From contig JAUFSD010000014.1 of assembly GCA_033030425.1 (NCBI GenBank), positions 930,001 through 994,000 on the forward strand: a stretch of 64,000 nt of DNA. Reading direction: 5' to 3'. This document shows, piece after piece, positions 44,061 to 58,140 of the stretch. The first letter of the stretch is position 1, and each line of letters starts with the position of its first letter. This DNA comes from Verpa conica (Eukaryota > Ascomycota > Pezizomycetes > Pezizales > Morchellaceae). The notes under the pieces were generated by a model. It saw only the letters and a list, made by a program, of their open reading frames with translations. It was not told where the DNA came from and made no database searches. The translations under genes were made by a program, and so were the position numbers.

Positions 44061-47000
44061 TCGTTTCCTAATACTAGCTCAGATATGAAGCCGTAGTGAT
44101 CACTAGTTTTGGATAGTACTAAGTAGCTTTTTTGATAAAGATAAGAATTAGATTTGAGGGTATTGGCATTCAGAGTGATAAATCTAAAAGGTTTCCAGCT
44201 GGGAAAATCCTATAAAATAGATAGGTTTAAATAACATAATCTAGAAAGTCCAATACCCGGGACATGCATCCAATTGTAAAAAAAAGAAAAATCATTTGTA
44301 GATATTTTTTATATAGGATTTTCGGGCGTCCGGTCAGCTCGTCTCGATAATTGGTGGTTAACGAAATTATAAACAGATACTACATGTATGTATATACTCT
44401 ATAGCTACGGGTGTTAGCAAAAGTCTGGCGACCCATATATGTAGTACTAGCCACCATTTCGTGCTAAGGCTAATTTATATGTAGTACAGTACCAAAAAGG
44501 TATGGTAGATATGATATTGGGGCCGGGGGGGTATTAAAAAACCTAGAATTAAATAAAACCCTTTCGACCAGATTATTACTAAATCTTTAGCAATCCCTAT
44601 TCTAATTTTTCTTACTATATGCTTCAGTCGTATGTGACAATGGTACTTTCCCACATCCGGATAGGTACTAATATAATAGCGATGAGATACATACCCTAAT
44701 ATTAGTGACGTCTAATAATTCACTACTTCTTAAGTCTTAAGACAATGAAACCAATGGCACGTCACCGAGGGGTATCACTATAGATATAGCTAGCTACTAT
44801 AGATATATCTCTAGCGCTATACTACTTGTAACGGTCCTTATTTCTCAAGCTAATTTAATTGCCCGCGCTAGGATCGATGACCGCATCAGAGATACAGCCA
44901 GGCATAGGCCTTTTTTCATGTCAGTAATTCCCCTAGAGGAAATATAGATTTTTTACCTACGCTAACAGATTTTCAAATTTTTAGTACAAGAGCTCATGCG
45001 GCTAGGGAGTATAAAAGGGCCTCTACCCACCAGATCCCCTATGGTTTTTACCTCCCAAGTACCAGCTACGGGCTTCTTGCCGCTGCTCATTTTTCCACAT
45101 GATGGACTCATCCCCACTTTTGCGAACGATTGGGGCTCGAGAACAAAAAACCCCCTACTCCAAGCAGCTGGTTAGGCCACGCTTCTGAGAGGCAGCGAAT
45201 ATCTGTTCGACACTTTGCCAATTTAACTTTGTCGCAGAGATATTTATGGGTAGAGTGAGTGAAATGGTAAACGCTTCAAAACCTTGAGGTACGCGAATTT
45301 ACATACCCAATCAAATTCACTTACCCTGCTAGGTAGCATTGAACTCATGTTTTGAATAGAAACCCAGTTATGAGCGCCCAACTTGGTGGTACAGAGGTAT
45401 AAACGACTTTATCACTACAATTGCATTTTTCAGCAACTAATTGAAAGGATAGAACCGCTCGACCCGACCACCATCTAAAGTGGCTTCCGACAAGAACCCC
45501 TACGCCTAGAGGTGTTTTTAGTTCATTAAGACTCATAGGAAGTACACGGTTTTTTCTTTCCTAGTTTACAATCAACATTTTATTTCTTTCCCTTGCATCT
45601 AGAGGTTTAGATATTTGTTTCTTTCGAAAATGTACCCTCACAGATGCAAAGGCAAAGCTTACTTTGTATCTGTGGGGCTATTATCTTCATGTACATATAT
45701 ATGATGAGCTTGGCTGGCTGTTTGGAGGAGGGAGTTGAGAGTTTTTGAGTCCCATGCTTTCGCAAAAGAGAGGAAAGGTCTGTCATTTGGGAAACTGAGG
45801 AGCGGCATTCAAGTTGTTTGTAATACTGCTTCAAGAAATTTTTTGAGAGTCTAATCAATCCTAGAGTTACTTTATTTTTACCCTGAAAGGAGGAGCTTTT
45901 GACCCGATAGAGTGATGCGATACCAGGGGGGGAATATAAACCATACTCGGCCTTTCCCCCCCTCCAATTTCCCAACCAACTTGTCTTGATCTATACCATT
46001 ATCGGTTTTTTTATTTAGGAAAACTGTTCTAGTATAATAGCACAACTCTTTTTATAATTGGTATCAAGAGTATAAATACACCAAATCGGTCAGGTATAAC
46101 GGGGGTACTCCCTACTTGAGACCTGATACCAGCAGCGTTCCCTTTCAATATTGTTCAAACAATCATCATGAAGCTACATGCAGCCATAACCAATTATTGT
46201 ATATCCCAACTACAAACACTCTACACTAGCAACATAATCAACTAGAAAAAGACGCCTATGCGGACAAAAACTAGTACTATGATATTGATCTGGGTGGTTG
46301 GGTAAATACCCAAAAGAAATGTCATGGATCAGATTATGAGGTCCAGCGAGCTTCGATATTAGTACCAGAACGTACTCAGAAATTTTGACATCATGCTGGT
46401 CACTAAAAACATGAGACTCTTGGAACGTTTTCTTAGTTTCGAGATGTGTAGCCTATGTTAGGATGCAAGCTTAATTCTCTGGCCTTCAGTCAAACCCCCC
46501 CCCCGGGACCCCGGCCTATTGTCCGTGCTCCATCTCGTTTTTTTCATCGCTCAGATCTTAATCGAGCTAAATTTAGAAAAGGTAGAGCCCTATCCCTATC
46601 CGGCTTTATCCCTAATCACGTGTACGTGCCCATGGCCTAGAACATATTCGGTACTTAGCTAGGTTGATTTTAATACCCGGCTGAAATGCCGCGTGTCATG
46701 TAAAGTGGCAATAAGGGGACAACCGAAAGCATCGAAGAATATTAGAGTATCGTCTGCATATATAAGAAAAGAAGAGAGAAGAGTGGTCGAAGCAAGGGAA
46801 AAGATATTACTACTTTCAACTATTGGGTAGTAGATCATAATGTGACCTCTCTCATGCATATCAGAATGCAGGAGCGCGCGTACTAAAACGCGCTAGAAAC
46901 ACGCTCATGGGGGTAACAATCGCGTCTTCCTAGTATATGAATTCAGCCTAGAAGCAAGAATCGAACGAGGGTATAAAAACAAACAACACATCAAAAAATC

Positions 47001-47710
47001 AAAACATCAAACTCCCTCATTACGAATCACTCGTTGTCAAAGCGGTCAATTTACAGCCAGGACAACGACTTCGGGGGAGAAATTGCTCTCGTGTATCTAG
47101 CGTGAGATTATGCTCAAAAGACTTTTAATTAAACAGAGTGAAGACCCATAAACCGGGACTTAATTCACAGAAGGCTAGGCGACTGAAGCGACCCGCTGAT
47201 CTTGAAATTACCCCTCTGTATTAAGACTAGTCGTCACTAAATGGAGGATTTGGACATCCAGCCGTTCGGGTGACAGGTAGAGGGAAGCAGACCGAGAGAC
47301 ATTCGGACGCGGGTTACTGTGTTACAGAACACTCGCAGTAACCGTTGCCGGCTACCTTGTACGTGTTGTTTGTTTTGGTTCACTACTCTTCCCTGCTAAC
47401 CCCTCCGCGGTACAATGTAAATAAATCCCAGGCCCCTCCCGGGTGTTTATCTGTTTCCTTTGCCTCTAATCTTCTTCCCTTCCCCTCTTTTTCACTACTT
47501 CTATTTTGTCTAGTTACTGTTATCGTTTTGTTTACAAACAAACGTTTCTCCACAATCCAGACGGAGACATCCAATACATTCATGATTGACGACATCATTG
47601 TCTGAGTTTACTATTTTAATTTGTGAGCCCCAATTATAGTGTCTTTTTCAACAGCCTACCATATACTAACATTCTGAAAGCCCCCCTTACATTTGCAAAA
47701 TCCAACTATA
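44061..47710. other. AT-rich spacer and RhoGAP upstream region
   Basis: About 3.6 kb without a supported gene. It contains CTAG-rich AT sequence to about 46.9 kb and a C run near 46495. The last 700 bp are GC-richer, probably promoter and 5' UTR of the RhoGAP gene. Within it an 8-bp inverted repeat GGTTACTG / CAGTAACC occurs near 47313-47345. Confidence 0.5.
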
Positions 47711-50700
47711 ATGCAAGACTCTCTCCAGCCTGCCCGTCGTGGCCCATCACGTCGCTCCCGCCCGTCGCTGGCGGCAATGGCGGATAGTGGCTTCCAACCT
47801 TCAAGACCACAAAGTCAAAATACATCACGAAACAACACACTCCCACGTTCCTTATTTCGAAGTAATAATAATGTGCTTGACGAGCACCCATCAGAAGCAG
47901 ACCCATTTGACATGGGTGTTACATCCCAGTTGCTCGGCGAAGATTCCCCCCAGAAGGATAAGAAATTGTCTGTGCGGATTTCTCAAAGTCATACAATGAG
48001 GAGTATGCGTTCGTTCCGTTTTCCCTTGGGTGGAGGTGGGAGTGTCAAAAGTGTCAGTGGACCATCATCAGTATACCCCTCGAATTCGATATCAAGAAGC
48101 CAGACTATTAGCTCTGCTTGGAGTGGAGTGAGCAACCGTTTGTTCACGGATTCTGTGACTGGGACAGTAGCGGACGAAAAACCAGTCACAGCGGACGATA
48201 TCTTTACAAAGCAATTCGATAAACTGGCGAAGAAGCATGGTATACAGCCGTTCCCTGAAAACTATAAGACAGAGCCTGCGAATTCTGTATCTGTATCGAG
48301 CGCGTCAGAAGTCAATAATGCCTCCGGTGACTCTACACCAGCGCTTCATGGGAATAAGCTATGGAACAAGTTGCTCGGTAGAACTCCATCGTCAATCGAT
48401 ATCTCCAAAAGCTACGGAAACATGAAGATGTCACTGGGACGTAAAAGAGGTGGTAGTATAAGTGATCTCGCAGCGATTGGGCGCGGAAAGCGGGATTCAT
48501 TGAAGGGAATGCATCTGGAGGATATGATCCGATTAGGTGGTGTCTCTCCATTTTCGTTGCCTGAAGGATTATCTCCAGGAGATCTCCTGATCCCGACATG
48601 TATCCATGCTTCAGCATCTTACATCTTGACTCACGGTAAGCTCTCCGCTACAACTGAAGTCTTAAGAGGGGTATTTAATAAGAAAAAAAGGTCTCAAAAC
48701 CCCTGGACTATTCCGGGTTTCTGGTAATCTCAACACTACCTATTCACTCTACGACTACTACCAGAGGCAATTCGAAGAGAACAACAATGAGGCAGTCGTT
48801 CAAACAATCGCTCTTGCGAAACTGCCTAATAACATCAGATATCACATCCATGATGTAGCACATCTCTTTAAAAAACTTCTCCATGGGCTTCCTGGAGGAC
48901 TTCTTGGCTCTCCTGCAGTTTTTCAAGCGCTGTATAACATTCATTCATTCGTCTACCCTGATCCATCGCTCGGAGATCATATGTCTCGGAAAGTAAAGCC
49001 TCGTATGATTGCTCTGGCTATCGCTTCTATCAATCTTCACTTCAGGATTTCTTTGATCTGCGCCGTCTTTGGTCTTCTCAGAGCCGTAAACCTTGCTTCA
49101 GAACAAGAACCAGAATCTAAGTTAAGGGACCCCCACAACCTTTTCGAGGCAATGAAAGAGGACGCGTTGGGCATAATCTTTGGGCCTCTCCTATTGGGTG
49201 ACAAGTCAGATCAGATTCTTTTACAAGAGATGGAGGACAGGGGCGGTTTACTTCTCCTACCAAAGATCTCGCCTGTCCCAGATGTCAGTGCAAAACGCGG
49301 AAAGTACACCCACCGACATAGCAGTGCCTACACTAAGATGCAAAATGAAAAGACAAAACGGGCTGCTCTAGTGTGCGATATGCTTATCAGCAACTGGGAA
49401 GAAATATGTTACCAATTGAAGAAAGTCGATGCTTTGGGTATAACTGCCCAAGCTTATGATTTTCCCTCACTCAAACAAGAACAGCCAGAAGAGAGCCAGG
49501 AGGAGAGATTCCTATCACCATCTGCCCGGGCATTAAAGTCGGCATCTATGCGCAGCCGCCGAGTCAGCACAATTCGCAGTAGAGTTGTCTCAGATACTGA
49601 GTCCTTACAGCCCCTCCAGGGCCTTAATCCACCATCATTCCACAAACCGCCACAAATGGAGGATCTGATGCGATTTTCGACCCACAATTCTCTCAATGAG
49701 GACGATGAATCTGCATACTTAAGCGCACCGCAATTAACAGTACCGCCTATGAGCCCAGTTCCTGAAATGACCTCACCAAGCAGATCAGTAGTCGTCGAAT
49801 CCACCCAATCGTCACCGAACTGGGTCGCTCACAATCCAGAGACTCCCATGCAGACACCAATTCGAAGACCTAACTTTAGTGGAAAGCCTTCCCAGCTCCG
49901 GCAGTCTGCCCAGGTTGAGGACTACGATGTGGCAACACCGAGCCCGGTTGCTAGCTCAGTGGCTAGCTCAGGTGCTTCCTCTCCAGGACTGGAGGTTGCT
50001 GCCCAAGCTGCCACTCGACTCCAACGTGCGTTTCTTGCCGGTGAGCCAAGAATGGAAGGTGGTGCATCGATCAGTGCGCCTGAACTGCTACCGGAAAAAC
50101 CACGAGTACCTTCCAAAAGGCTTGTTTCTGAGATTCCCGAGTTCTCCTTTACTCCTACAACTTTCAAAGACCTTGATCTTGGGGACTTCAGCTTAAACCC
50201 AGATCCCGAGACAACTCCAAGGCCTTTAAACATCCGAAACAAGGTTCTGAAGACGAAAACCCCACCTGCATTCTCAATTTTTGAAGACAGGTCCAAATCC
50301 AAGTCACCTATTCTTGCAAGCCCTATCCTTACCTTGACTAGACCGAATGCAAGGTCAGATGTCAAATTTACTTCAAAGGCGGCAAAGGCCTCTTCACGAT
50401 CACCTACCCGTCCACCTACGCGCCGTAATGTACCTGATTCTCCCACACGTCCCACCACTGCTCCTCTCCAGCCTGCAACACCGAACCGACGCCCACGGGC
50501 AACCTCAGTCGATAGCGATTTCGAGGACCGGTACATCTGGGGAGAGACCGAGACATCTTCCCCGACCAAAAAGCGCGGTAACTCTGCACTACATGCTGAG
50601 ATTCGAAGGTTACAACGACTCTTAGAGGTGAAGACTGAGGAGGCAGCCCAGGCAAAGAAGGACCTTGAGTTGGCACAGAACATAGCCAGTGCCGGAGCTC

Positions 50701-50876
50701 TTAGTAATATGTTGAGGGATGCTCAAGAGGAAACGAAAGTTTGGAAGAATCGTGCAGAATGGGCGGAGAAACAGTTGAGGGCTAAGGCCATAGTGGAGAG
50801 CCGAAGGGGTTTAGAGGGTCCTCGTGCTATGGGTAGCCAACCAAAGAATCCACCCATGAGATATAGCTTAGGTTAG
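47711..50876 (+). CDS. RhoGAP-domain protein with C-terminal coiled coil
   Basis: Two exons (47711-48635 and 48691-50876; 55-nt intron) give 1036 residues. The intron lies inside the RhoGAP domain, and splicing restores ILTHGLKTPGLFRVSG with the arginine finger at Arg317. Domain features continue with LPNNIRYHIHDVAHLFKKLL and GGLLGSPAVFQALYNI, then EDALGIIFGPLLLGDKSD. The N-terminal 250 residues are Ser-rich and disordered. Residues about 530-950 are low-complexity Ser/Pro. The last about 110 residues form a coiled coil (LHAEIRRLQRLLEVKTEEAA). It should stimulate GTP hydrolysis on a Rho-type GTPase in polarity or cell-wall control. Which GTPase cannot be told. The ATG at 47711 is the first usable start. 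Confidence 0.87.
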
Positions 50877-52696
50877 CTTACTTGTGATTTTGGTTTGTGA
50901 ATGGAGCGTTCAGACGTTGAACACTGTGGTTTCGGTCTGTGGTGAACTGTATAAAGCACTGTTTTAACTTTGTTATGACTTGTGAAACCATACAGCAGTT
51001 TTTTCCCTGTTTTTGGCGTTTTTGTTTGATACTTTTGTTTATTTTCTTTGCCTCTTCCCTATTCCCTTTTGATACCCCTGGGTCCTTTTTATATTTTATC
51101 TCTTTTAGTATTGTGTCTGAGCGGCTTTCCTTTCATTTTTTTATATGGGTGGGGTGGGATTTCCTTATTTTCTCATGGGAGTCGTGGTCGATGACTACGT
51201 TTTCCCTTACGAATAAATGACGCATGGACATGGTGTCTTTTTTTGTCGCATTGCATCGTTTTTTCTTCATTCTAGGAGGAGGCGGATTTGGGACGGGTTC
51301 TTACGATTCTCTTTCTTATGATTTTCTTTGTTCATACTCTTTTTTCTCGCGAGGGATTGAGTTGTATATATTTATGGACTGGCTGTCGAAGAAAATCTTA
51401 TCAGCTCTTGGAAATCGCCCATAATCTCTATTCTTAAACCTTTGTGAGAGGATTGTACTTTGCTACTTGATATAGAGCAAAAGGTTGTTAGTTGCCTAAA
51501 TATGTGATTTTAATATATATTCTTATTTATATCAAATGATTTTATTATTTCTGGGTACAAGGTCTGGTATGTAGTTAAAACTATGGCCTTAATCTTAATG
51601 AATATAAGGACTCCCGGCCTATTATAGAGGCCGAAAATCATATTCCTATTTTACCTCAGGTGTTTATCACAAAGTATCATGAAATATCACTCGTTACAAA
51701 GATAGCCCGGTAAAAAATATACCCATGAAACTGTGAGCATAATCAAATGTATTTTTTGGCTACAAAGGCTGGAAAATTATTAAAAAATTTATGAAAGCAT
51801 TGGTTAAAACTGTAGCAAGAGTAATATGAATGAACTCAATGAGATGTCATTGGACGATTTGCATATAGGGTTCTCTCTTTGTTTCAACCTTAGAATTGCT
51901 ACTTAAACTTCAAGACGTACATTTATTGACTTTGGGACTCTAGATGAGTCGTGTTGGAAATTTTTACCTTATAAGCTAGTGATTCAATCACAATTACATA
52001 CATTTTCGTAAAGTTTGGCGGGAATGTACTGAAGTAAGTCCTAATAGGCTGTACGTCTGATCTGCACACAACCCCACTATCCCCCGCCCTTTCTCGATTA
52101 TCTAGACTTCACTCTTTCAGCAGCGATGTTAAACATTGACATTTTCAGCTATCAACTTTTTATTCCTTTTTCCAGTCTGTCTTGAATTTTTACCTTTTCC
52201 CACTATTCTGTTCCTTTTCTAGGGTATCTCAAGCTAGTACAACGCAAAATCTCCTGGAAAAATTTCAACTTCTTTATCGAAATCGAATCTCGAATTAGCA
52301 TTCTTAGTACCAGTTTGTTTGTCTACTTGAGCGGATAACAGCTGTGCAACCGTGAGATTCCCTCTAAACCAATTCATCTAACCTTTTTACTACTTATTCT
52401 TTTATTCAACCCCCCTCTAAATATGATATCAGACGCTGCCACTACATCCAATTGTTTAATGTTATCATATTAAACAAGACACGGCCACTTAATTCCATCC
52501 TAATTCACTATTCGGATAAAAATTTCTACAATATAAATCTCACTGCCTACCAACAAAGCAAGCACCAAACTTGATAGGTTTATAGTACTTTCTGTCGCTT
52601 TTAGGAATAAACTAGTTAAATTTTCATATAGGTTACAGGCTACAAACAATTGCTTTTGTTGGTCTTGCCTCTGCGCTCCTGCTCGGGTTGCACTTT
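50877..52696. other. T-rich 3' flank and spacer
   Basis: The first 550 bp after the RhoGAP stop are strongly T-rich on the plus strand, with two chance frames encoding Phe-rich peptides, probably 3' UTR and terminator region. The rest is AT-rich. No gene is supported. Confidence 0.5.
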
Positions 52697-53799
52697 ATGG
52701 CTCCCACAAGGTCAGGCAATTCATCAACTAAATCGGCACCCCGCCGCCCTGGATACTACAAGAATCGGGTTCTAAGCCGACAAAACAGAACGAACCACAA
52801 CAACTTGCTGTGACTGAGCTGCCAAAAAAAAAAAACCAGCACGTCCAAATACACCGCATCTGAATACTAAAGGCAAAGGCACAACTTCCGATAATCACAA
52901 GCTTGGAAGGCTACATTAGCTTCTTTAGGGAAGTAGGAAGGGAAGCGCAGGAAACACCTGGCAAAGTTTCATACCGCAAAGCAGCCCTCGCCAGCAAAGA
53001 AAAATACGATATTTTCCTTAGAAGGGCCCTTAAGCTTGAGCCTGGATCGATCACCCAATTGACTGAGATTCGTCAACTTTGCTTTTTGGCTTTATACTAC
53101 GATTTGGTCAGGAAACCAAATGGGGAAAACCAAGGTACAGGGAAAAGGGGACTCGGGTGCGGGAGGAAATAAGCAGGGGAGGGGCAAGGGTAAAGAGTCG
53201 GGGATTTTAGAGCCATCGCGAACCACTAGTTTTAAACGCTCTGTAGCTAGTGGTTTATTCACAGGAGAAGTAAGGTTCTGGTTGGTTCCCGAGATTATGA
53301 TACGTGAGGGATATGATATTAGTTTGTTACCGGCAGCCATAACTAGTAAAATGAGTGACGGAAGGAGCTGGAGGGGGGAAGGCAAGGGTTTTCCTGGAGA
53401 AGTAGGTGTTCACTCCAAAACTGCGTTTCATCAGCCAAATACCTGTAGACCTAAAGTTAGTGGTATGAATAGCTATGTACTTTTGGAAACCATAGAGTGG
53501 CTGTTCGTGTATTGGGATTGGAGGTTGGGAGTAGCGCCGAGGTCGCCAACATTATTGCTATTTCGTCCTTCGCAGTTACAGATCACAGCAAATACCAGTC
53601 ATTTCTAAGCACGTTGCGGAGCCGTCCTGATATCTTGAGAACAGCACTCCTCGAATGCAAGGAATCTTACGAAGAGAATCTTGAAGCCCAACATGTTAAC
53701 AACAAGGAGAACCCCTTTATTTATCGAACTATACGCGAAGATATGAGCCCTCAAGCACTTAAAGAAGGAGATAGTCACCAAAGAAGTTGCGATAGCTGA
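52697..53799 (+). CDS. unrecognised gene, tentative exon structure
   Basis: Two blocks look coding. Block A, ending at 53134, contains GYISFFREVGREAQE and EIRQLCFLALYYDLVRKPNG. Block B, 53498-53799, contains VAVRVLGLEVGSSAEVANII and LSTLRSRPDILRTALLECKE. A GT donor at 53135 and an AG before 53498 join them in frame across a 363-nt intron, long for this window. An upstream ATG at 52697 begins MAPTRSGNSSTKSAPRRPGY and could be exon 1, but its junction to block A is uncertain because a stop codon lies between. The peptide is helical and I know no family for it. It may be an intact lineage-specific gene or a decaying one. Confidence 0.35.
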
Positions 53800-56144
53800 T
53801 TTTTGTTAAAGCTAGAGTTATAAACCTTTAGAAAAGGAATGGGAACGTATAAATATTCTTAGAGAAGCTGGTTCCTCATGTTGTTTAGAGTGTCAGTGTT
53901 TTATTTTTCTCGCCTATGCTATAATATAGTAACTTTATTCAATCAATCAAGTGTCAAAGGTTTAACCTAGATAATATATATGGTTTTACTGGTTTTAGGA
54001 GCAAGAATATATATCGCATGCAACTACAAGGCTATGATGTGAGCGAAACCTAATCTAAAAGCTTACATATATCATTATAGGTTACAAAGAAAATGCACTA
54101 TACATATGACTATATGTATATAGATAGGGCATAAACAAGAAACAATGTTGTTGGGCTACATGTAGCTACCTAAAAAACCCATAAAATCTAACTTATACAA
54201 GGCGGGACAACTTTGTCCCTTATTTCTATTGTCCCGCTCTGTTAGGTCTTTTATTCCTCCGTCGGTACAAAGTAGTTCCACACCGGGTAACACAAAACCT
54301 TAAATCTTTTTTTAGAATATTCTCTTGGTGATAATATTTACAACAGTCTTAAGGGCATTTAATCCTACACTATTGGAATTACGTGCCTAAATAGTACGCT
54401 GGGGGAGATCTCAATCAGTACTTATGAAATTTATCCTATATTATAACTTGGCCCGTGGTCCTGGATGATTCAGTAAGCTTATCAAATCCTACGCGGTTTG
54501 CTTAGTAAACATAAATTCATCTACCTTACTAGGATTTAAATTGGTAGATAACGTTTAGTTCAGTAGTGATAAGTAATTCCAGTCTAGTTAGCTTTACATC
54601 TCTCGCTGTTATCAGTGGTTAAGAGTATCATTCATGTCAAAATGTAGAGTAACCTCTCCTATAAGTTTATTATGATAAATAATTTATCTCTCTATAGACC
54701 TTATCGACCCATAGTAGTATTCTGATTGTCTGATAGAGGCCAATATGTAGGAATACTCCAGAGGGACTCTAGCTAGCCTATATCAAGTCCTATCCGAGTG
54801 CATTTTTTGTCGGTTATCATTCGTTAAGGCAACATGGAGATGGGAACGATACCAACATAATTATATAACCCACAATAAATATCCATCTGTATCAAGATGT
54901 CAATCCCCCTACCTCTCTAGAATATCCTATCCACAAGAATTCTACTTTCTTAACTAAATCTTCCTCTCACCCCTTACCCCTCGATCTTCTAGATTCTACC
55001 ATATTCCCACTACATCTCTACTCGCCATCCACCTTCTGAGAGAAAGCAGGTTTATCACAAGCCTACTGCTAGTGACTACTGGTTTCGACCTTAAAGGTAA
55101 TTTCCCTTTGGTAGCTATACTATTCCTAATCTCAAATCTTTCTCCACTCCCATCCCTTATCCAAAACTACAACCTACACTACTCTTTAATCCTCACCCCA
55201 CTCCCATCTATTCCTCCGACTAGAAACTATATACCCTTGATCTACAACCTATCTACTTACCTTTCAGTCCACTACTTCACGTACTACGGTCTATATACCT
55301 CCCAGCTACCCCAGCTACCTCAGCTCCAAAACTCCCGCATAACCTCCAGTAACCTAAAGAACCAGCTAGCATATGCACATACTTCTCATTTCCGATAACT
55401 AGAGCCACCATAAGCAGTTCCTAGTACTGAACCAAAGAATGCCAAGATATTATGCCCTACGTATTATATCCTAAACTCACTCATACAGTTCCAAGCCACC
55501 CATCCTATCCTATAACTGCATGTATTTGTGATTGATTCATTCATTCATACCCTATAACTACGATGCTATATTCCCTAGAGAAATAAAGTTAATCTATTGC
55601 TAAGTTCTAATCTACAGCCCGGCAAAGCAACAGTAGAAAGCGAAGAAGAAAACCTGTAGACTACTAGAGGCTCTCCCGGGGGTATGATGAAACCGGGGGT
55701 ACGACGAATTCTAAAGAGAGTAGAAAATGAACTTCAACAAAACTGAACTTTTAAGTTATTTTAATAATTTAAAGGGCTGCCTTGACTATCATAAAACGTT
55801 GGTGCCTGAGCTTGTGATTATTTATTAACACCTTGTTGATTTTTGGTGGGATTTGTCACACCCCCGGGTTCGTCATACCCCTAGGCGTGCCTCTAGGTTG
55901 AATTAGGCTAGTAACTAGAGTATTTGGTATTATTTGGGGGTTTATACCGTGTTATTAGGCATTTTTTATTTTATTTTGTTAGGTTACACCCATCCTCAAG
56001 AAAAAATATTGAAAAATATCTCCAACAAGGATCCTAGTCTTCATCATCCGAAAAGCCTCCAAAGAACTAAAGAGATAAAAAAAAATCATTACAACTATTC
56101 AAAGAATACAATACTCAAACAACAACCTCATAAGAACCTACTAC
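53800..56144. other. AT-rich spacer
   Basis: About 2.3 kb with no supported gene. Open frames at 55072-55398 and 55934-56179 are low-complexity (Tyr/Pro/Leu or Lys/Asn) and look accidental. The end nearest 56145 is the 3' flank of HFD1. Confidence 0.5.
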
Positions 56145-58140
56145 CTACATTAGAACCCTCTCTACAACTTGCTTCCTAAAAACTATTAAAAACACTACCA
56201 AAATTAGTCCCACCGCGCCCCTATCAGGAATTCTAAACTTACCTATAAGCGCCAACAAATACCTCACCAACCCTCCCTTTGCCCCTGCTGCTCCAAGTAG
56301 TACTAATTTCTGCCATAATGGTTGCGGTCTTGCTTTCCAATCCCTCGGGTACTGAGGTGTCGGCTCCCCAAGGACCCTCTTAAGACCCTTTAATGAGCCG
56401 GATGTATATGGAGCATATCGCACTCTTAACTGGCCTTCGATCCACATAGGCTGGCTTAGGACTGGCCGTTTGTGCACGAAAGATTCGAATGTGTCGCGGC
56501 CTTGAGTGGTTAGTAGGAGTATAGAATATTAGAGGAGGGTACTAACCTCTGTATTTTCCGTGGCCGGATTCGCCGACGCCACCGAAGGGGATGTCTCTAG
56601 TACCGGCGTGGATAAGGACACTGGGTTTGGCCATTAGCTATTATCTCTTCTGGGTAATTAATTAATGTCGCCCAATCGGGTTATATCAAGTGGGGGCCGG
56701 CAAGTTAACAACGCCTCACCGCAGAAGTGGAACTTACTCATTAATCGAAACACCTCCCGACCTCAACCCTCTCATCACTATTTCCAATCAGCAGTCATAA
56801 GCATCTCCAAAGCTGTAGCCAACTTACTCTGCTCTTGTTCCCCCTTATCTCCCGAGAAAATATACATAGCCAACGGGGTATCTCCAATTCTTCTAGCCAA
56901 GCTCAACATCTCCTCCACCCTCTCTACTACCAGCATTGGCAACACTGGCCCAAAGATCTCTTCACCCATCAAGCAATCATTAATGTCGTTCACTTTCACC
57001 AACGTCGGCTCAATAAACCTCGTTGCCTCATCTGTCCCACCTCCACAAAGAATGCTGCCTTTGGTGTTATCAATCAAACCCTTGATACGGTGAAAGGAAC
57101 GCTCATCGATGATGCGCGAAAGATCAGGAGACCCTTTAGCCCCATTAGGGAGATATGTAGATAGGCCTTGAATGAACGCTTGGACGAAAGCTTGTTCTTG
57201 AGAGGGGTGAATAAGGACATAATTTGGGGCGATACAGATCTGGCCAGAATTATGGATCTTTCCCCAGGCAGTACGTTTTCCGGCAATGGCAGCGTTAGCG
57301 GAAGAAGTTACAAATACTGGGTTGAGACCGCCGCTATTAGGTTGTTAGCCTATGGTACTCTAGAAGCACCGCCATACAAGAAGGTAGCTTACAGTTCTAG
57401 AAGAACAGGAGTTAAATTCTTTGCTGCTGCTGCTGCAACAATACGCCCCACACGCCCGCTTCCGGTGTACACGATTTTGTCCCACTTCTGGGCTAGGAGC
57501 TTAGTGGTCTCCTCAATCCCCCCGTTAACAATCGTATATAGGCTGGGATCAAGTGCCTCCATAATCCTCGTGACAACCGCCGATGTATTTGGTGTCAATT
57601 CACTAGGCTTTACAACGGCGGCGTTTCCTCCGGAGATCGCACCAATTAAAGGATGTAACACCAATTGCGCAGGGAAGTTTGAAGGGCTACATTTGCAAAT
57701 GTATCCAATTGTTAGTCTCGTCTGGTGGCCTTGTAGGAATTACCAGAAAGAGAAATATACCCAATAATCAATATAACCCCCATCGGTTCCTTCCGCATCC
57801 TTGGAGAATTAAAGAGTTTTGAGATAAGGGAAATACCCTCTATAGGTTCATCCGCTGCCCATTTCCGCAGGTTATTCATCACATCAAGGATTACCGACTC
57901 GAGCCAGTTAATCTCAGTCATATATACTTCAAGATATGGCTTACGGAAATCCGCATGGAGGGCATCGGCAAGGAGTTTTTCATTATCCTTGATGGACCAG
58001 TAAAGCTTGTTGAGCTGCTCGAGACGATACTCGAGCGGGTAGGACTTGAGTGTGGTGAATGTCTGGCCGAGACGGGCATGAATGGGCTCAATTGTTTGCA
58101 CAGGCGTCGTAATGAAGGGGAGAAGAGTAGGTGAAGACAT
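56145..58140 (-). CDS. HFD1: fatty aldehyde dehydrogenase, tail-anchored (Hfd1)
   Basis: Six exons (58140-57761, 57686-57393, 57333-56828, 56777-56738, 56620-56547, 56500-56145) give 549 residues. It oxidises long-chain aldehydes such as hexadecenal from sphingolipid breakdown. Yeast Hfd1 also serves in 4-hydroxybenzoate supply for coenzyme Q. Class-3 ALDH features are PSNFPAQLVLHPLIGAISGG, SGRVGRIVAAAAAKNLTPV, catalytic Glu224 in LLELGG, Cys258 in NSGQICIAPNYV, EEIFGPVLP and PFGGVGESG. The C-terminus has a membrane segment (GAVGLILVVFLIVF) followed by Arg/Lys, a tail anchor for ER, lipid droplet or outer mitochondrial membrane. Introns are 74, 59, 50, 117 and 46 nt. The 40-nt exon 4 encodes MRGLRSGGVSIN and is missed if the 50-nt intron is read through. 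Confidence 0.93.

Noticed and set aside
46940..46970. GAATCGAAC resembling a tRNA T-arm on the minus strand
   Set aside because: Neighbouring bases cannot form the T stem or acceptor stem.
49922..50683. 253-codon minus-strand frame inside the RhoGAP gene
   Set aside because: Antisense shadow of low-complexity coding sequence, without domain or promoter.
56738..56827. HFD1 appeared truncated by a TAG within its C-terminal part
   Set aside because: A 50-nt intron (56827-56778) with a GTAAGT donor removes the stop and restores the conserved SGGVSIND block.
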